A DNA stretch of 7,905 nt from Candidatus Fonsibacter lacus (GTDB lineage: Bacteria; Pseudomonadota; Alphaproteobacteria; Pelagibacterales; Pelagibacteraceae), in NCBI GenBank assembly GCA_010021145.1, contig RGRP01000032.1, positions 1-7,905 of the forward strand. Direction: 5' to 3'. Positions 1 through 6,895 of the stretch are shown here, in pieces (positions within the stretch are counted from its first letter, which is position 1; each line of letters opens with the position of its first letter). The notes beneath the pieces are model-generated. The model saw only the letters and a list, made by a program, of their open reading frames with translations, ran no database searches and was not told the origin of the DNA. Both the position numbers and the translations under genes were made by a program.

Positions 1-1040
1 ATGAGGTTAAAAAAATTATTGTTTGGTTTAATAAAAATAAATCTGCAGATTTTGACATAACCGAAGAATTAGCCGGGGGAATTTCTTTTGATAAGCATGG
101 CACTCCAATTACTGACAAAGTAATGGATATTGCATTGGCAAGCGATGCAGTTTTATTAGGAGCTGTGGGCGGACCTAAGTGGGATAAATTAGAATTTTCA
201 AAAAGACCTGAAAGAGCCCTATTAAGACTTAGAAAAGATTTGGAATTATTTGCAAATTTAAGACCTGCAATTTGTTTTAAGGAACTTGCTAACGCATCAA
301 CATTAAAGCCAGAAGTTGTTTCTGATTTAGATATTATGATTGTTCGAGAGCTTACAGGGGGAATTTATTTTGGAACTCCAAGAGGTGTTGAGAAGTTATC
401 TAATGGTGAGAAAAAAGGAACCAATACTCACACTTATACAACAAGCGAAATTCAAAGAGTTGCTAGGGTTGCTTTTGAACTTGCAAGAAAGAGAAATAAT
501 AAGGTGACTTCGTGTGAGAAATCTAATGTTATGGAAGCAGGTTTATTATGGAGAGAAGAAGTAGAGGAACTTCATAAAAAAGAATTTAAAGACGTAGAAC
601 TTAGTCATATGTTAGCTGATAATTGTGCGATGCAGTTGGTTAGAAATCCAAAGCAATTCGATGTGATTGTAACGGATAACTTATTCGGCGATATGCTTTC
701 AGATGAGGCTGGAATGTTAACGGGTTCACTTGGAATGTTACCATCAGCATCATTAAGTGGAAAAAATAAAGATGGAAAATTTAAATCAATGTACGAACCT
801 TGTCATGGTTCTGCTCCTGATATAGCAGGTAAAAATATTGCAAATCCACTTGCATCAATCTTAAGTTTTTCTATGGCTTTGCGTTATTCCTTTGATATGG
901 ACAAAGAAGCAGATATGCTTGATCAAGCCGTTAAAGATGTTCTTAAAGATGGCTATAGAACGCAAGATATAATGGAAAAAGGACAGAAAAAAGTTTCAAC
1001 TTCAGAAATGGGAGATTTGGTTATATCCAAATTAAAATAA
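1..1040 (+). CDS. leuB: 3-isopropylmalate dehydrogenase, 5' end cut off by the window edge
   Basis: Catalyses NAD-dependent oxidative decarboxylation of 3-isopropylmalate, the third specific step of leucine biosynthesis, in the cytoplasm. The reading frame is open from position 3, and 345 residues are visible. By comparison with the family about 17-20 N-terminal residues, including the start codon, lie upstream. The ATG at 123 is internal: the 40 residues before it carry family sequence (ELAGGISFDKHGTPITD). Visible signatures, numbered from position 3, are LRKDLELFANLRP (substrate arginines near 77 and 87), RELTGGIYFG (Arg 115, Tyr 122), the catalytic Lys 173 in EKSNV, the metal-binding aspartates 225, 230 and 234 in DNLFGDMLSDEAG, and HGSAPDIAGK for NAD binding. 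The stop TAA shares its last base with the asd start. Leu genes next to asd are common in alphaproteobacteria. The assignment over the tartrate and isocitrate dehydrogenase relatives rests on the LRKDLELFANLRP segment. Confidence 0.95.
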   Translation, partial: EVKKIIVWFNKNKSADFDITEELAGGISFDKHGTPITDKVMDIALASDAVLLGAVGGPKWDKLEFSKRPERALLRLRKDLELFANLRPAICFKELANASTLKPEVVSDLDIMIVRELTGGIYFGTPRGVEKLSNGEKKGTNTHTYTTSEIQRVARVAFELARKRNNKVTSCEKSNVMEAGLLWREEVEELHKKEFKDVELSHMLADNCAMQLVRNPKQFDVIVTDNLFGDMLSDEAGMLTGSLGMLPSASLSGKNKDGKFKSMYEPCHGSAPDIAGKNIANPLASILSFSMALRYSFDMDKEADMLDQAVKDVLKDGYRTQDIMEKGQKKVSTSEMGDLVISKLK

Positions 1041-2053
1041 TGAGAGCAAATATTGCAATTGTAGGGAGCACAGGTAATGCTGGAAGAAAAACAATTGAGG
1101 TTTTAGAAAGAAGAAAGTTTCCAGTAAATATACTTTATTTATTAGCTTCTAAAAAAAGTGTTGGGAAATTTATAAAATTTAGAAATAAAAATATTGAAGT
1201 CAGAAGTTTAGAAGATTTTGATTTTAGAAAAGCCGATATTACTTTTTTTTGCGCAGGTTCTAAACTTGCAAAGACTTGGGCTCCAAAAATTGCAAAAGAC
1301 TCAATTGTAATTGAATACTCAAGTTATTTTAGATCATTTAAAAATATTCCATTAATTGTTCCTGAGGTGAATGAACATGCAATTAAAGATTATAAAAAGA
1401 CAAATATTATTGCTAATCCAAACTGTTCAACAGCACAGTTAGTAGTTGCTTTAAAACCTCTTCATGACAAATTTAAAATAAAAAGAGTTGTAACATCAAC
1501 TTACCAATCAGTATCAGGCGCAGGAAAAGCAGCTATGGATGAGTTAATTTCTCAAACAAAAAATTATTTGAGTAAGAAGAAAATTAAACCTAAGAAATTT
1601 ACAAAACAAATAGCTTTTAATGTTATTCCCCACATTGATGTTTTTATGAAAGATGGATCTACAAAAGAAGAGTGGAAGATGGAAAATGAGACAAAAAAAA
1701 TCTTAGATAAAAATATTAAGTTAACAGCAACATGTGTACGAGTTCCAGTGCTTATTTCTCATTCAGAAACTGTGAATGTTGAATTTAAAAAGAAATTTGA
1801 TATTCAGCAAATTCGTTCAACTTTAATGAATGCGCCAAGTTGTAAAGTTATTGATCAAAGAAAGAATGGTGGCTATGCAACTCCTGCAGAGTCCGCTGGA
1901 AGTTTTTTAACTTATGTTTCAAGAATTAGAAGAGATCCTACAAAAAATGCTGTGAATATGTGGATTGTTTCAGACAATTTATTAAAGGGAGCGGCTTTTA
2001 ATGCAGTGCAAATAGCGGAGGTTTTGGTTAAAAAGCATATAAAAAATAATTAA
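1040..2053 (+). CDS. asd: Aspartate-semialdehyde dehydrogenase
   Basis: Reduces L-aspartyl-4-phosphate to aspartate 4-semialdehyde with NADPH, the branch-point step towards lysine/diaminopimelate, threonine and methionine; cytoplasmic. At 337 residues it has normal family length. The N-terminal Rossmann motif is VGSTGNAGR (residues 8-16). The catalytic cysteine is Cys129 in NPNCST, followed by Gln156 in TYQSVSGAG, Arg234 and His241 in TCVRVPVLISHSE, and the C-terminal NLLKGAAFNAVQIAE helix. The ATG at 1040 overlaps the leuB stop by one base (TAATG), which suggests translational coupling; no Shine-Dalgarno site is visible. The segment usually reading IDNSSAFR is here IEYSSYFR (residues 91-98). 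This is unusual, but Arg98 and all the catalytic residues are kept, so the enzyme is expected to be active. An 8-T run at 1243-1250 lies in frame. Confidence 0.95.
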   Translation: MRANIAIVGSTGNAGRKTIEVLERRKFPVNILYLLASKKSVGKFIKFRNKNIEVRSLEDFDFRKADITFFCAGSKLAKTWAPKIAKDSIVIEYSSYFRSFKNIPLIVPEVNEHAIKDYKKTNIIANPNCSTAQLVVALKPLHDKFKIKRVVTSTYQSVSGAGKAAMDELISQTKNYLSKKKIKPKKFTKQIAFNVIPHIDVFMKDGSTKEEWKMENETKKILDKNIKLTATCVRVPVLISHSETVNVEFKKKFDIQQIRSTLMNAPSCKVIDQRKNGGYATPAESAGSFLTYVSRIRRDPTKNAVNMWIVSDNLLKGAAFNAVQIAEVLVKKHIKNN

Positions 2054-2062
2054 ATATTTTTT

Positions 2063-2434
2063 ATGGAAAAAAATTCTAGCCCGCTATCTCCTCATATACA
2101 AATCTATAAGTGGCAGTTTTCTTCTTTATTATCAATCACCCATAGACTTACAGGCGTAATTAATACTGCTGGATTTTTCTTAATAGTTTTATGGATTTTA
2201 TTTTTAGCTTTAGGACCTGAATATTATAATTTTTATCAAAAATTTTTAAGAAGCTTCGTAGGCAAATTTATTTTGGTGGGTTTTACGTGGTCATTCGTTT
2301 ACCACATGTTTAATGGTATTAGACATCTTTCGTGGGATTTTGGTTATGGTTATGAAATTAAAACTGCAAATCTCTCTGGAATAATTGTTTTATTTTTATC
2401 TATTTTAACAACGTTTTTTATTTGGATTATATGA
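2063..2434 (+). CDS. sdhC: Succinate dehydrogenase cytochrome b556 subunit (membrane anchor C)
   Basis: Larger membrane anchor of complex II. With SdhD it binds heme b and ubiquinone in the inner membrane and docks the SdhAB catalytic dimer. The 123-residue protein opens with the family signature PLSPHIQIYKW (7-17) and SITHRLTG (24-31). Ser24 and Arg28 match the quinone-site Ser27/Arg31 of E. coli SdhC by spacing. Three hydrophobic helices are seen at about 31-50, 64-84 and 103-123. HMFNGIRHLSWDFGYG carries His81, corresponding to the axial heme ligand His84 of E. coli, and His88. The gene starts only 9 bases after asd with no clear Shine-Dalgarno site, so it may be read from an upstream promoter. 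Its stop overlaps the sdhD start (ATGA). Confidence 0.96.
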   Translation: MEKNSSPLSPHIQIYKWQFSSLLSITHRLTGVINTAGFFLIVLWILFLALGPEYYNFYQKFLRSFVGKFILVGFTWSFVYHMFNGIRHLSWDFGYGYEIKTANLSGIIVLFLSILTTFFIWII

Positions 2435-2766
2435 TCAAAAATCATGCTTTAAATAAATGGATAATTCAAAGAGTTAGTGCAATTGCGCTGATACCTTTAT
2501 TATTGTTTTTCTTATATTCTCTAGTTGATTTAGTTAATCAAGATTACACAGGAGCATTAGATTTTTTTGATAACTATTTATCAATAACTGTTTTTACTTT
2601 ATTTTTAATATTTGCAGGGTTGCATTTAAAATTAGGTCTAGGTGAAATTGTTGAAGATTACATTCAAGATGAACGTCTGAAAGGAATTTTAAATAAACTT
2701 ATAATGTTATACTCGGCTATACTTCCCGTTGTTGGCATTGTATCATTAATAATAATTATTTTATGA
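2431..2766 (+). CDS. sdhD: Succinate dehydrogenase hydrophobic membrane anchor subunit D
   Basis: Smaller membrane anchor of complex II, which forms the ubiquinone pocket and heme b site with SdhC. The 111-residue protein has an N-terminal WIIQRVSAIALIPL segment (10-23) typical of SdhD and three hydrophobic helices at about 14-34, 50-70 and 88-110. HLKLGLGEIVEDY supplies His65 (heme ligand, like E. coli His71) and Asp76-Tyr77 (quinone site, like Asp82-Tyr83), with identical 11 and 12 residue spacing. I chose the ATG at 2431. It overlaps the sdhC stop as ATGA, the same junction used at sdhD/sdhA. An in-frame TTG at 2422 would add only three residues and is less likely. The stop overlaps the sdhA start by four bases. 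Confidence 0.93.
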   Translation: MIKNHALNKWIIQRVSAIALIPLLLFFLYSLVDLVNQDYTGALDFFDNYLSITVFTLFLIFAGLHLKLGLGEIVEDYIQDERLKGILNKLIMLYSAILPVVGIVSLIIIIL

Positions 2767-4544
2767 GCACTTATCCAATTATTGATCATGAATATGACGT
2801 TATCGTTGTAGGAGCTGGTGGCTCAGGATTAAGAGCGGCTGTTGGGTTAGCTGAAGCTGGACTTAAAACAGCTTGTATTTCAAAAGTATTTCCAACAAGA
2901 AGTCATACTGCTGCTGCACAAGGAGGAATCTCTGCTGCATTAGGAAATATGTCAGAGGATGATTGGCGTTGGCACATGTATGACACGGTAAAAGGCGCTG
3001 ATTGGTTGGGTGATCAAGATGCTATTGAATATTTATGTAAAGAAGCTCCAAGAGCAGTTATTGAACTCGAAAAATATGGAGTTCCTTTTAGCAGAACTGA
3101 AGAGGGAAAAATTTATCAAAGACCATTTGGCGGAATGACGGCTAATTATGGAAATGGTATTGCACAAAGAACTTGTGCCGCTGCAGATAGAACAGGACAT
3201 GCAATTCTTCATACCCTTTATGGCCAAGCACTAAAAAAGAATACTGAATTTTTTATAGAATATTTTGCATTAGATTTGTTAATGCATAATGGAAAATGTC
3301 ATGGAGTTACGGCTTGGAATTTACAAGACGGAACTATTCATCGTTTCAGAGCTAACATGACAATTTTAGCAACAGGGGGTTACGGAAGAGCTTATTTTTC
3401 AGCAACATCAGCACATACTTGCACAGGCGATGGAAACGCGATGGTTTTAAGAGCGGGTTTACCATTACAAGATATGGAGTTTATTCAATTTCATCCAACA
3501 GGAATTTATGGAGCTGGATGTTTAATCACTGAAGGTTCTAGAGGAGAAGGTGGATTTTTAGTTAATTCTGAAGGAGAAAGATTTATGGAAAGATACGCTC
3601 CATCTGCAAAAGATCTTGCATCAAGAGATGTAGTTTCAAGATCTATGACAATTGAAATTAATGAAGGCAGAGGAGTTGGTAAAAATAAAGATCATATCTA
3701 TCTTCATTTAAATCACTTAGATCCAAAAGTTTTACACGAGAGACTTCCAGGAATTTCTGAATCAGCAAAAATTTTCGCAGGTGTTGATGTAACAAAACAA
3801 CCCATCCCAGTTGTTCCAACGGTTCATTATAATATGGGTGGGATTCCTACTAATTATTACGGTGAAGTAGTATCAAAAACTGAAAACGGCAAAGATGTAA
3901 TTGTTCCAGGCTTAATGGCAGTCGGTGAAGCAGCATGCGTTTCCGTTCATGGTGCAAATAGACTAGGATCTAATTCATTAATTGACCTTGTAGTATTTGG
4001 TAGAGCTGCGGCTATGAGAGCTGCAACAATAGTACAACCAAATTCTAAACATGAAGTAATTCCTGAAAGCGAGACTGAAAAATCAATTTCAAGATTTGAT
4101 AAATTAAGAAATTCAAATGGAGGTACGCCTACTTCTGTGCTTAGAGATAAAATGCAAAGAACAATGCAAAAAAATTGTGCCGTATTTAGAGATGCTAAAA
4201 TTTTAAAAGAAGGCATGGAAGAAATTAAAAAACCATGGCAAGGAATGGATGATATTTCAGTTTCAGATAAATCTTTAATTTTTAATACTGATTTAATTGA
4301 AACTTTAGAATTTGATAATTTGATAAGGCAATCACTCGTGACGATGGCGTCTGCCGAAAATAGAAAAGAAAGTAGAGGAGCTCATTCTAGAGAGGACTTT
4401 AAAGATCGAGATGATGAAAATTGGATGAAGCATACACTTGCTTGGCAAGATGGTGAAAAAGTAAAAATTGATTACAGAAATGTTCATAATTTCACTTTAA
4501 CTAATGAAGTTCAATATTTTCCTCCGAAAGCGAGAGTGTATTAA
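2763..4544 (+). CDS. sdhA: Succinate dehydrogenase flavoprotein subunit
   Basis: Catalytic subunit of complex II. It oxidises succinate to fumarate on a covalently bound FAD at the cytoplasmic face of the inner membrane and passes electrons to SdhB. At 593 residues it has the usual length. The Rossmann FAD motif is VVGAGGSGLRAA (15-26). His48 in RSHTAAAQGG is the FAD-linking histidine. Active-site residues by alignment with E. coli SdhA are His244 (FHPTG), Thr256 and Glu257 (ITEGSRGEGG), Arg288 (ASRDV, proton shuttle), His355 (TVHYNMGG) and Arg400 (GANRLGSNSL). The C-terminal domain has SRGAHSREDF and RDDENWMKHTL. The ATG at 2763 overlaps the sdhD stop (ATGA), and the TAA overlaps the sdhB ATG by one base. 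SdhA is favoured over fumarate reductase FrdA by the sdhCD neighbours and the mitochondrial-type sequence. Confidence 0.98.
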   Translation: MSTYPIIDHEYDVIVVGAGGSGLRAAVGLAEAGLKTACISKVFPTRSHTAAAQGGISAALGNMSEDDWRWHMYDTVKGADWLGDQDAIEYLCKEAPRAVIELEKYGVPFSRTEEGKIYQRPFGGMTANYGNGIAQRTCAAADRTGHAILHTLYGQALKKNTEFFIEYFALDLLMHNGKCHGVTAWNLQDGTIHRFRANMTILATGGYGRAYFSATSAHTCTGDGNAMVLRAGLPLQDMEFIQFHPTGIYGAGCLITEGSRGEGGFLVNSEGERFMERYAPSAKDLASRDVVSRSMTIEINEGRGVGKNKDHIYLHLNHLDPKVLHERLPGISESAKIFAGVDVTKQPIPVVPTVHYNMGGIPTNYYGEVVSKTENGKDVIVPGLMAVGEAACVSVHGANRLGSNSLIDLVVFGRAAAMRAATIVQPNSKHEVIPESETEKSISRFDKLRNSNGGTPTSVLRDKMQRTMQKNCAVFRDAKILKEGMEEIKKPWQGMDDISVSDKSLIFNTDLIETLEFDNLIRQSLVTMASAENRKESRGAHSREDFKDRDDENWMKHTLAWQDGEKVKIDYRNVHNFTLTNEVQYFPPKARVY

Positions 4545-5335
4545 TGGTTCAGTTTGTTCTACCTAAAGATTCAAAAATTGTTGAGGGAAAATATTTTAAA
4601 GACAAAACTAATGGAAAAAATTTAAAAAAAGTTAAAGTTTATCGATGGGATCCTGAAAAAAAAGAAAATCCAAGAGTTGATACCTACGAAGTTAATATGG
4701 ACGAATGTGGTCCTATGGTTCTTGATGTCCTTATTAAAATTAAAAATGAAATTGATACGACATTAACTTTTAGAAGATCTTGCAGAGAGGGTGTTTGTGG
4801 ATCTTGTGCAATGAATATTGATGGAGTTAATGGACTTGCTTGTACAAAATCTGCTGTTGATATTAAAGACGAGATAAAAGTTTACCCACTTCCTCACATG
4901 CCGGTAATAAAAGATTTAGTAGCAAACTTAAATCAACTTTATAAACAATATCAGTCTATTGAGCCTTGGCTGCAGGTTGAAAAAAAAAGCAATGGTAGCG
5001 ATAAAGAAATATATCAATCAAAACAAGACAGAGAAAAATTAGATGGTTTATATGAATGCATTCTTTGCGCATGTTGTTCAACATCTTGCCCAAGCTACTG
5101 GTGGAATGGTGAGAAATATTTAGGACCCGCAGTTTTATTGCAGGCTTACCGATGGATTATTGATAGCAGAGATGAGGAAAGAGGAAAAAGATTAAAGAAA
5201 GTTGCAGATGAACTTAAACTTTTTAGATGTCATACAATCATGAACTGTACTAACACCTGTCCTAAAGGACTGAATCCAGCAAAAGCGATTGGTTCAATAA
5301 AAAAAATGTTAGTTCAACATAGTAAAGATCTTTAA
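4544..5335 (+). CDS. sdhB: Succinate dehydrogenase iron-sulfur subunit
   Basis: Electron-transfer subunit of complex II, carrying electrons from FAD to ubiquinone through three iron-sulfur clusters. It is 263 residues long. The N-terminal ferredoxin-like domain has Cys80, Cys85, Cys88 and Cys100 for the [2Fe-2S] cluster (SCREGVCGSC, then GLAC). The C-terminal domain has CILCACCSTSCPSYWWN, with Cys172, Cys175 and Cys178 for [4Fe-4S] and Cys182 for [3Fe-4S]. CHTIMNCTNTCPKGLNP adds Cys229 and Cys235 ([3Fe-4S]) and Cys239 ([4Fe-4S]). The N-terminal extension before the VYRWDP strand is longer than in E. coli, as is common in alphaproteobacterial and mitochondrial SdhB. The start overlaps the sdhA stop by one base; GAGAG at 4532-4536 is a weak purine-rich site at plausible spacing. 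A 9-A run at 4980-4988 is in frame. This is the last gene before the 59-base gap. Confidence 0.98.
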   Translation: MVQFVLPKDSKIVEGKYFKDKTNGKNLKKVKVYRWDPEKKENPRVDTYEVNMDECGPMVLDVLIKIKNEIDTTLTFRRSCREGVCGSCAMNIDGVNGLACTKSAVDIKDEIKVYPLPHMPVIKDLVANLNQLYKQYQSIEPWLQVEKKSNGSDKEIYQSKQDREKLDGLYECILCACCSTSCPSYWWNGEKYLGPAVLLQAYRWIIDSRDEERGKRLKKVADELKLFRCHTIMNCTNTCPKGLNPAKAIGSIKKMLVQHSKDL

Positions 5336-5352
5336 TTTTTTTACTTCATTAT

Positions 5353-5381
5353 TTGACAGCTTAATTTTATCCTTATATTTT
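5353..5381 (+). promoter_or_regulatory. Candidate sigma70-type promoter for mmsA-mdh-sucC
   Basis: In the only sizeable intergenic gap (5336-5394) there is a perfect -35 hexamer TTGACA at 5353-5358. A -10 follows either as TATTTT at 5376-5381 (17-base spacer, 4 of 6 consensus) or TATATT at 5374-5379 (15-base spacer, 5 of 6). Transcription would begin around 5387-5389, only some 6-8 bases before the mmsA ATG, giving a nearly leaderless message. The AT-rich background makes -10-like matches cheap, but an exact TTGACA in the one gap of the window is harder to dismiss. No operator palindrome or riboswitch fold was seen in the gap. Confidence 0.5.
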
Positions 5382-5394
5382 CTTATTAATTTAA

Positions 5395-6891
5395 ATGAGA
5401 ATTATAGAGCATTTTGTTAACGGAAAGTCCTTTCCTGGATCTTCAAAAAAAACCTCTGATGTTTTTAATCCAGCCACAGGGGAAGTTTCAGCCAAAGTAA
5501 ATCTAGCTACAAAAAAAGATGTTGATGATGTGGTTGCAATTGCAAATAAAGCATTTGTAACATGGTCTCAAGTACCACCATTACAAAGAGCAAGAATTTT
5601 ATTTAAGTTTAAAGAATTAATAGAAAAAAATTCAGATGAACTTACAAAAATAATCGTCTCAGAACATGGCAAAGTTTATGATGATGCTAAAGGATCTTTA
5701 ACAAGAGGTTTAGAGGTTGTTGAGTTTGCCTGCGGAATACCCCATTTATTGAAAGGTGAGTTTACAGAAAATGTTGGAACCAATGTTGATAGCTGGTCAA
5801 TAAGACAACCGCTCGGAGTTTGTGCTGGTATAACCCCTTTTAATTTTCCAGCAATGGTTCCTATGTGGATGTTTCCTTTGGCAATCGCATGTGGAAATAC
5901 TTTTATTTTAAAACCATCTGAAAAAGATCCAAGCTGCTCTTTAAGATTAGCAGAATTATTAACAGAAGCTGGTTTACCAGATGGAGTTTTTAATGTTGTA
6001 AATGGCGATAAAGAATCCGTTGATGCTTTACTTTCAAATCCAAATGTTTGCGCAATTAGTTTTGTAGGATCAACTCCTATCGCTAAATATATTTATGAGA
6101 ATGCAGCAAAATTTGAGAAAAGAGTTCAAGCATTAGGAGGCGCCAAAAATCATTGTGTTGTGATGCCTGATGCAGATTTAGATCAAGCAGTGGCAGGACT
6201 TATGGGTGCCGCATATGGTTCAGCAGGCGAAAGATGTATGGCGCAATCGGTAGCTGTTGCGGTTGGAAATATTGGTGATGAGTTAGTAAGTAAACTTACA
6301 AAGGAACTTAATAATTTAAAAGTAGGACCAGGCCTAGATAAAGGAATAGATATGGGCCCATTGGTTACCGCTCAACATTTAGAGAAAGTTACAAGTTATG
6401 TAGATTTGGGAGTTAAAGAAGGAGCCAAATTAGTTGTGGATGGAAGAAAAATAAAAAAACCTCAAGGACATGAAAAGGGTTTCTATTTAGGAGGTTGTTT
6501 ATTTGATCATGTAAAAGAGAATATGAGAATTTATAAAGAAGAAATATTTGGACCTGTCCTTTCAGTTGTAAGAGCAAAAAATTTTAATGAAGCGGTGGAT
6601 TTAATTAATAAACATGAGTTTGGTAATGGAGTTACTCTTTTCACAAGGGATGGAGACAGCGCAAGAACGTTTTCAAGTCATATTAAAGTTGGAATGGTTG
6701 GAATAAATATTCCAATACCTGTGCCAATGGCCTTTCATAGTTTTGGTGGCTGGAAAAGATCTTTATTTGGTGATCAACACGTGCATGGAATGGAAGGAGT
6801 GAGATTTTATACTAAATTAAAAACTATTACTTCAAGATGGCCTTCTGGTATAAAGGCAACTTCAAATTTTACAATGCCAACAATGAATTAA
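5395..6891 (+). CDS. mmsA: CoA-acylating methylmalonate-semialdehyde dehydrogenase
   Basis: Aldehyde-dehydrogenase-superfamily enzyme that converts methylmalonate semialdehyde to propionyl-CoA, or malonate semialdehyde to acetyl-CoA, with NAD and CoA. It serves valine, beta-alanine, inositol and related catabolism. At 498 residues it is full length. It has Asn150 in ITPFNFP, Lys173 in ILKPSE, the catalytic Cys281 in GSAGERCMAQ, and Glu383 in EEIFGPV. Arg104 and Arg280 match the carboxylate-binding Arg107/Arg283 of Bacillus subtilis IolA with a constant offset of 3. The general-base Glu of hydrolytic ALDHs is absent: LGGAKNH (residues 247-253) replaces the usual ELGGK, as expected for this CoA-dependent family. 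The C-terminal INIPIPVPMAFHSFGGWKRS is also family-typical. The start at 5395 gives the usual N-terminus with no Shine-Dalgarno site. mdh follows after 4 bases. Physiological substrate cannot be told from sequence; no iol or valine genes are visible here. Confidence 0.95.
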   Translation: MRIIEHFVNGKSFPGSSKKTSDVFNPATGEVSAKVNLATKKDVDDVVAIANKAFVTWSQVPPLQRARILFKFKELIEKNSDELTKIIVSEHGKVYDDAKGSLTRGLEVVEFACGIPHLLKGEFTENVGTNVDSWSIRQPLGVCAGITPFNFPAMVPMWMFPLAIACGNTFILKPSEKDPSCSLRLAELLTEAGLPDGVFNVVNGDKESVDALLSNPNVCAISFVGSTPIAKYIYENAAKFEKRVQALGGAKNHCVVMPDADLDQAVAGLMGAAYGSAGERCMAQSVAVAVGNIGDELVSKLTKELNNLKVGPGLDKGIDMGPLVTAQHLEKVTSYVDLGVKEGAKLVVDGRKIKKPQGHEKGFYLGGCLFDHVKENMRIYKEEIFGPVLSVVRAKNFNEAVDLINKHEFGNGVTLFTRDGDSARTFSSHIKVGMVGINIPIPVPMAFHSFGGWKRSLFGDQHVHGMEGVRFYTKLKTITSRWPSGIKATSNFTMPTMN

Positions 6892-6895
6892 TAAT

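Noticed and set aside
1..60. ATG at position 1 as a gene start
   Set aside because: That frame stops at 58-60. The leuB frame is offset by two bases (from position 3) and carries recognisable LeuB sequence, so the ATG is a chance match inside leuB.
123..125. ATG at 123 as the leuB start
   Set aside because: The frame stays open upstream to the window edge and encodes conserved LeuB residues, so the true start is outside the window.
2023..2062. Possible promoter (TTGGTT plus an AT-rich -10-like stretch) just before sdhC
   Set aside because: The match is poor and the AT-rich background produces such hexamers by chance; no strong -35/-10 pair was found.
3033..3227. 64-codon minus-strand ORF inside sdhA
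   Set aside because: Antisense shadow of a strongly conserved sdhA region, rich in Ser and Cys with no family resemblance.
3947..4216. 89-codon minus-strand ORF inside sdhA
   Set aside because: Antisense of conserved sdhA coding sequence; no recognisable domain and no plausible start context.
4980..4988. Nine-A run in sdhB (with 8-base runs at 4656-4663 and in asd at 1243-1250) as a programmed slippage or frameshift site
   Set aside because: All three reading frames continue intact through the runs with family-conserved sequence on both sides; they are ordinary for an AT-rich genome.
5323..5342. Palindrome TAAAGATCTTTA at the sdhB stop followed by a run of seven T, as an intrinsic terminator
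   Set aside because: Once a four-base loop is allowed, only four A-T pairs remain in the stem, too weak for a terminator; the palindrome also simply encodes the last K-D-L-stop codons. It could still mark a 3' end, but I cannot support it.
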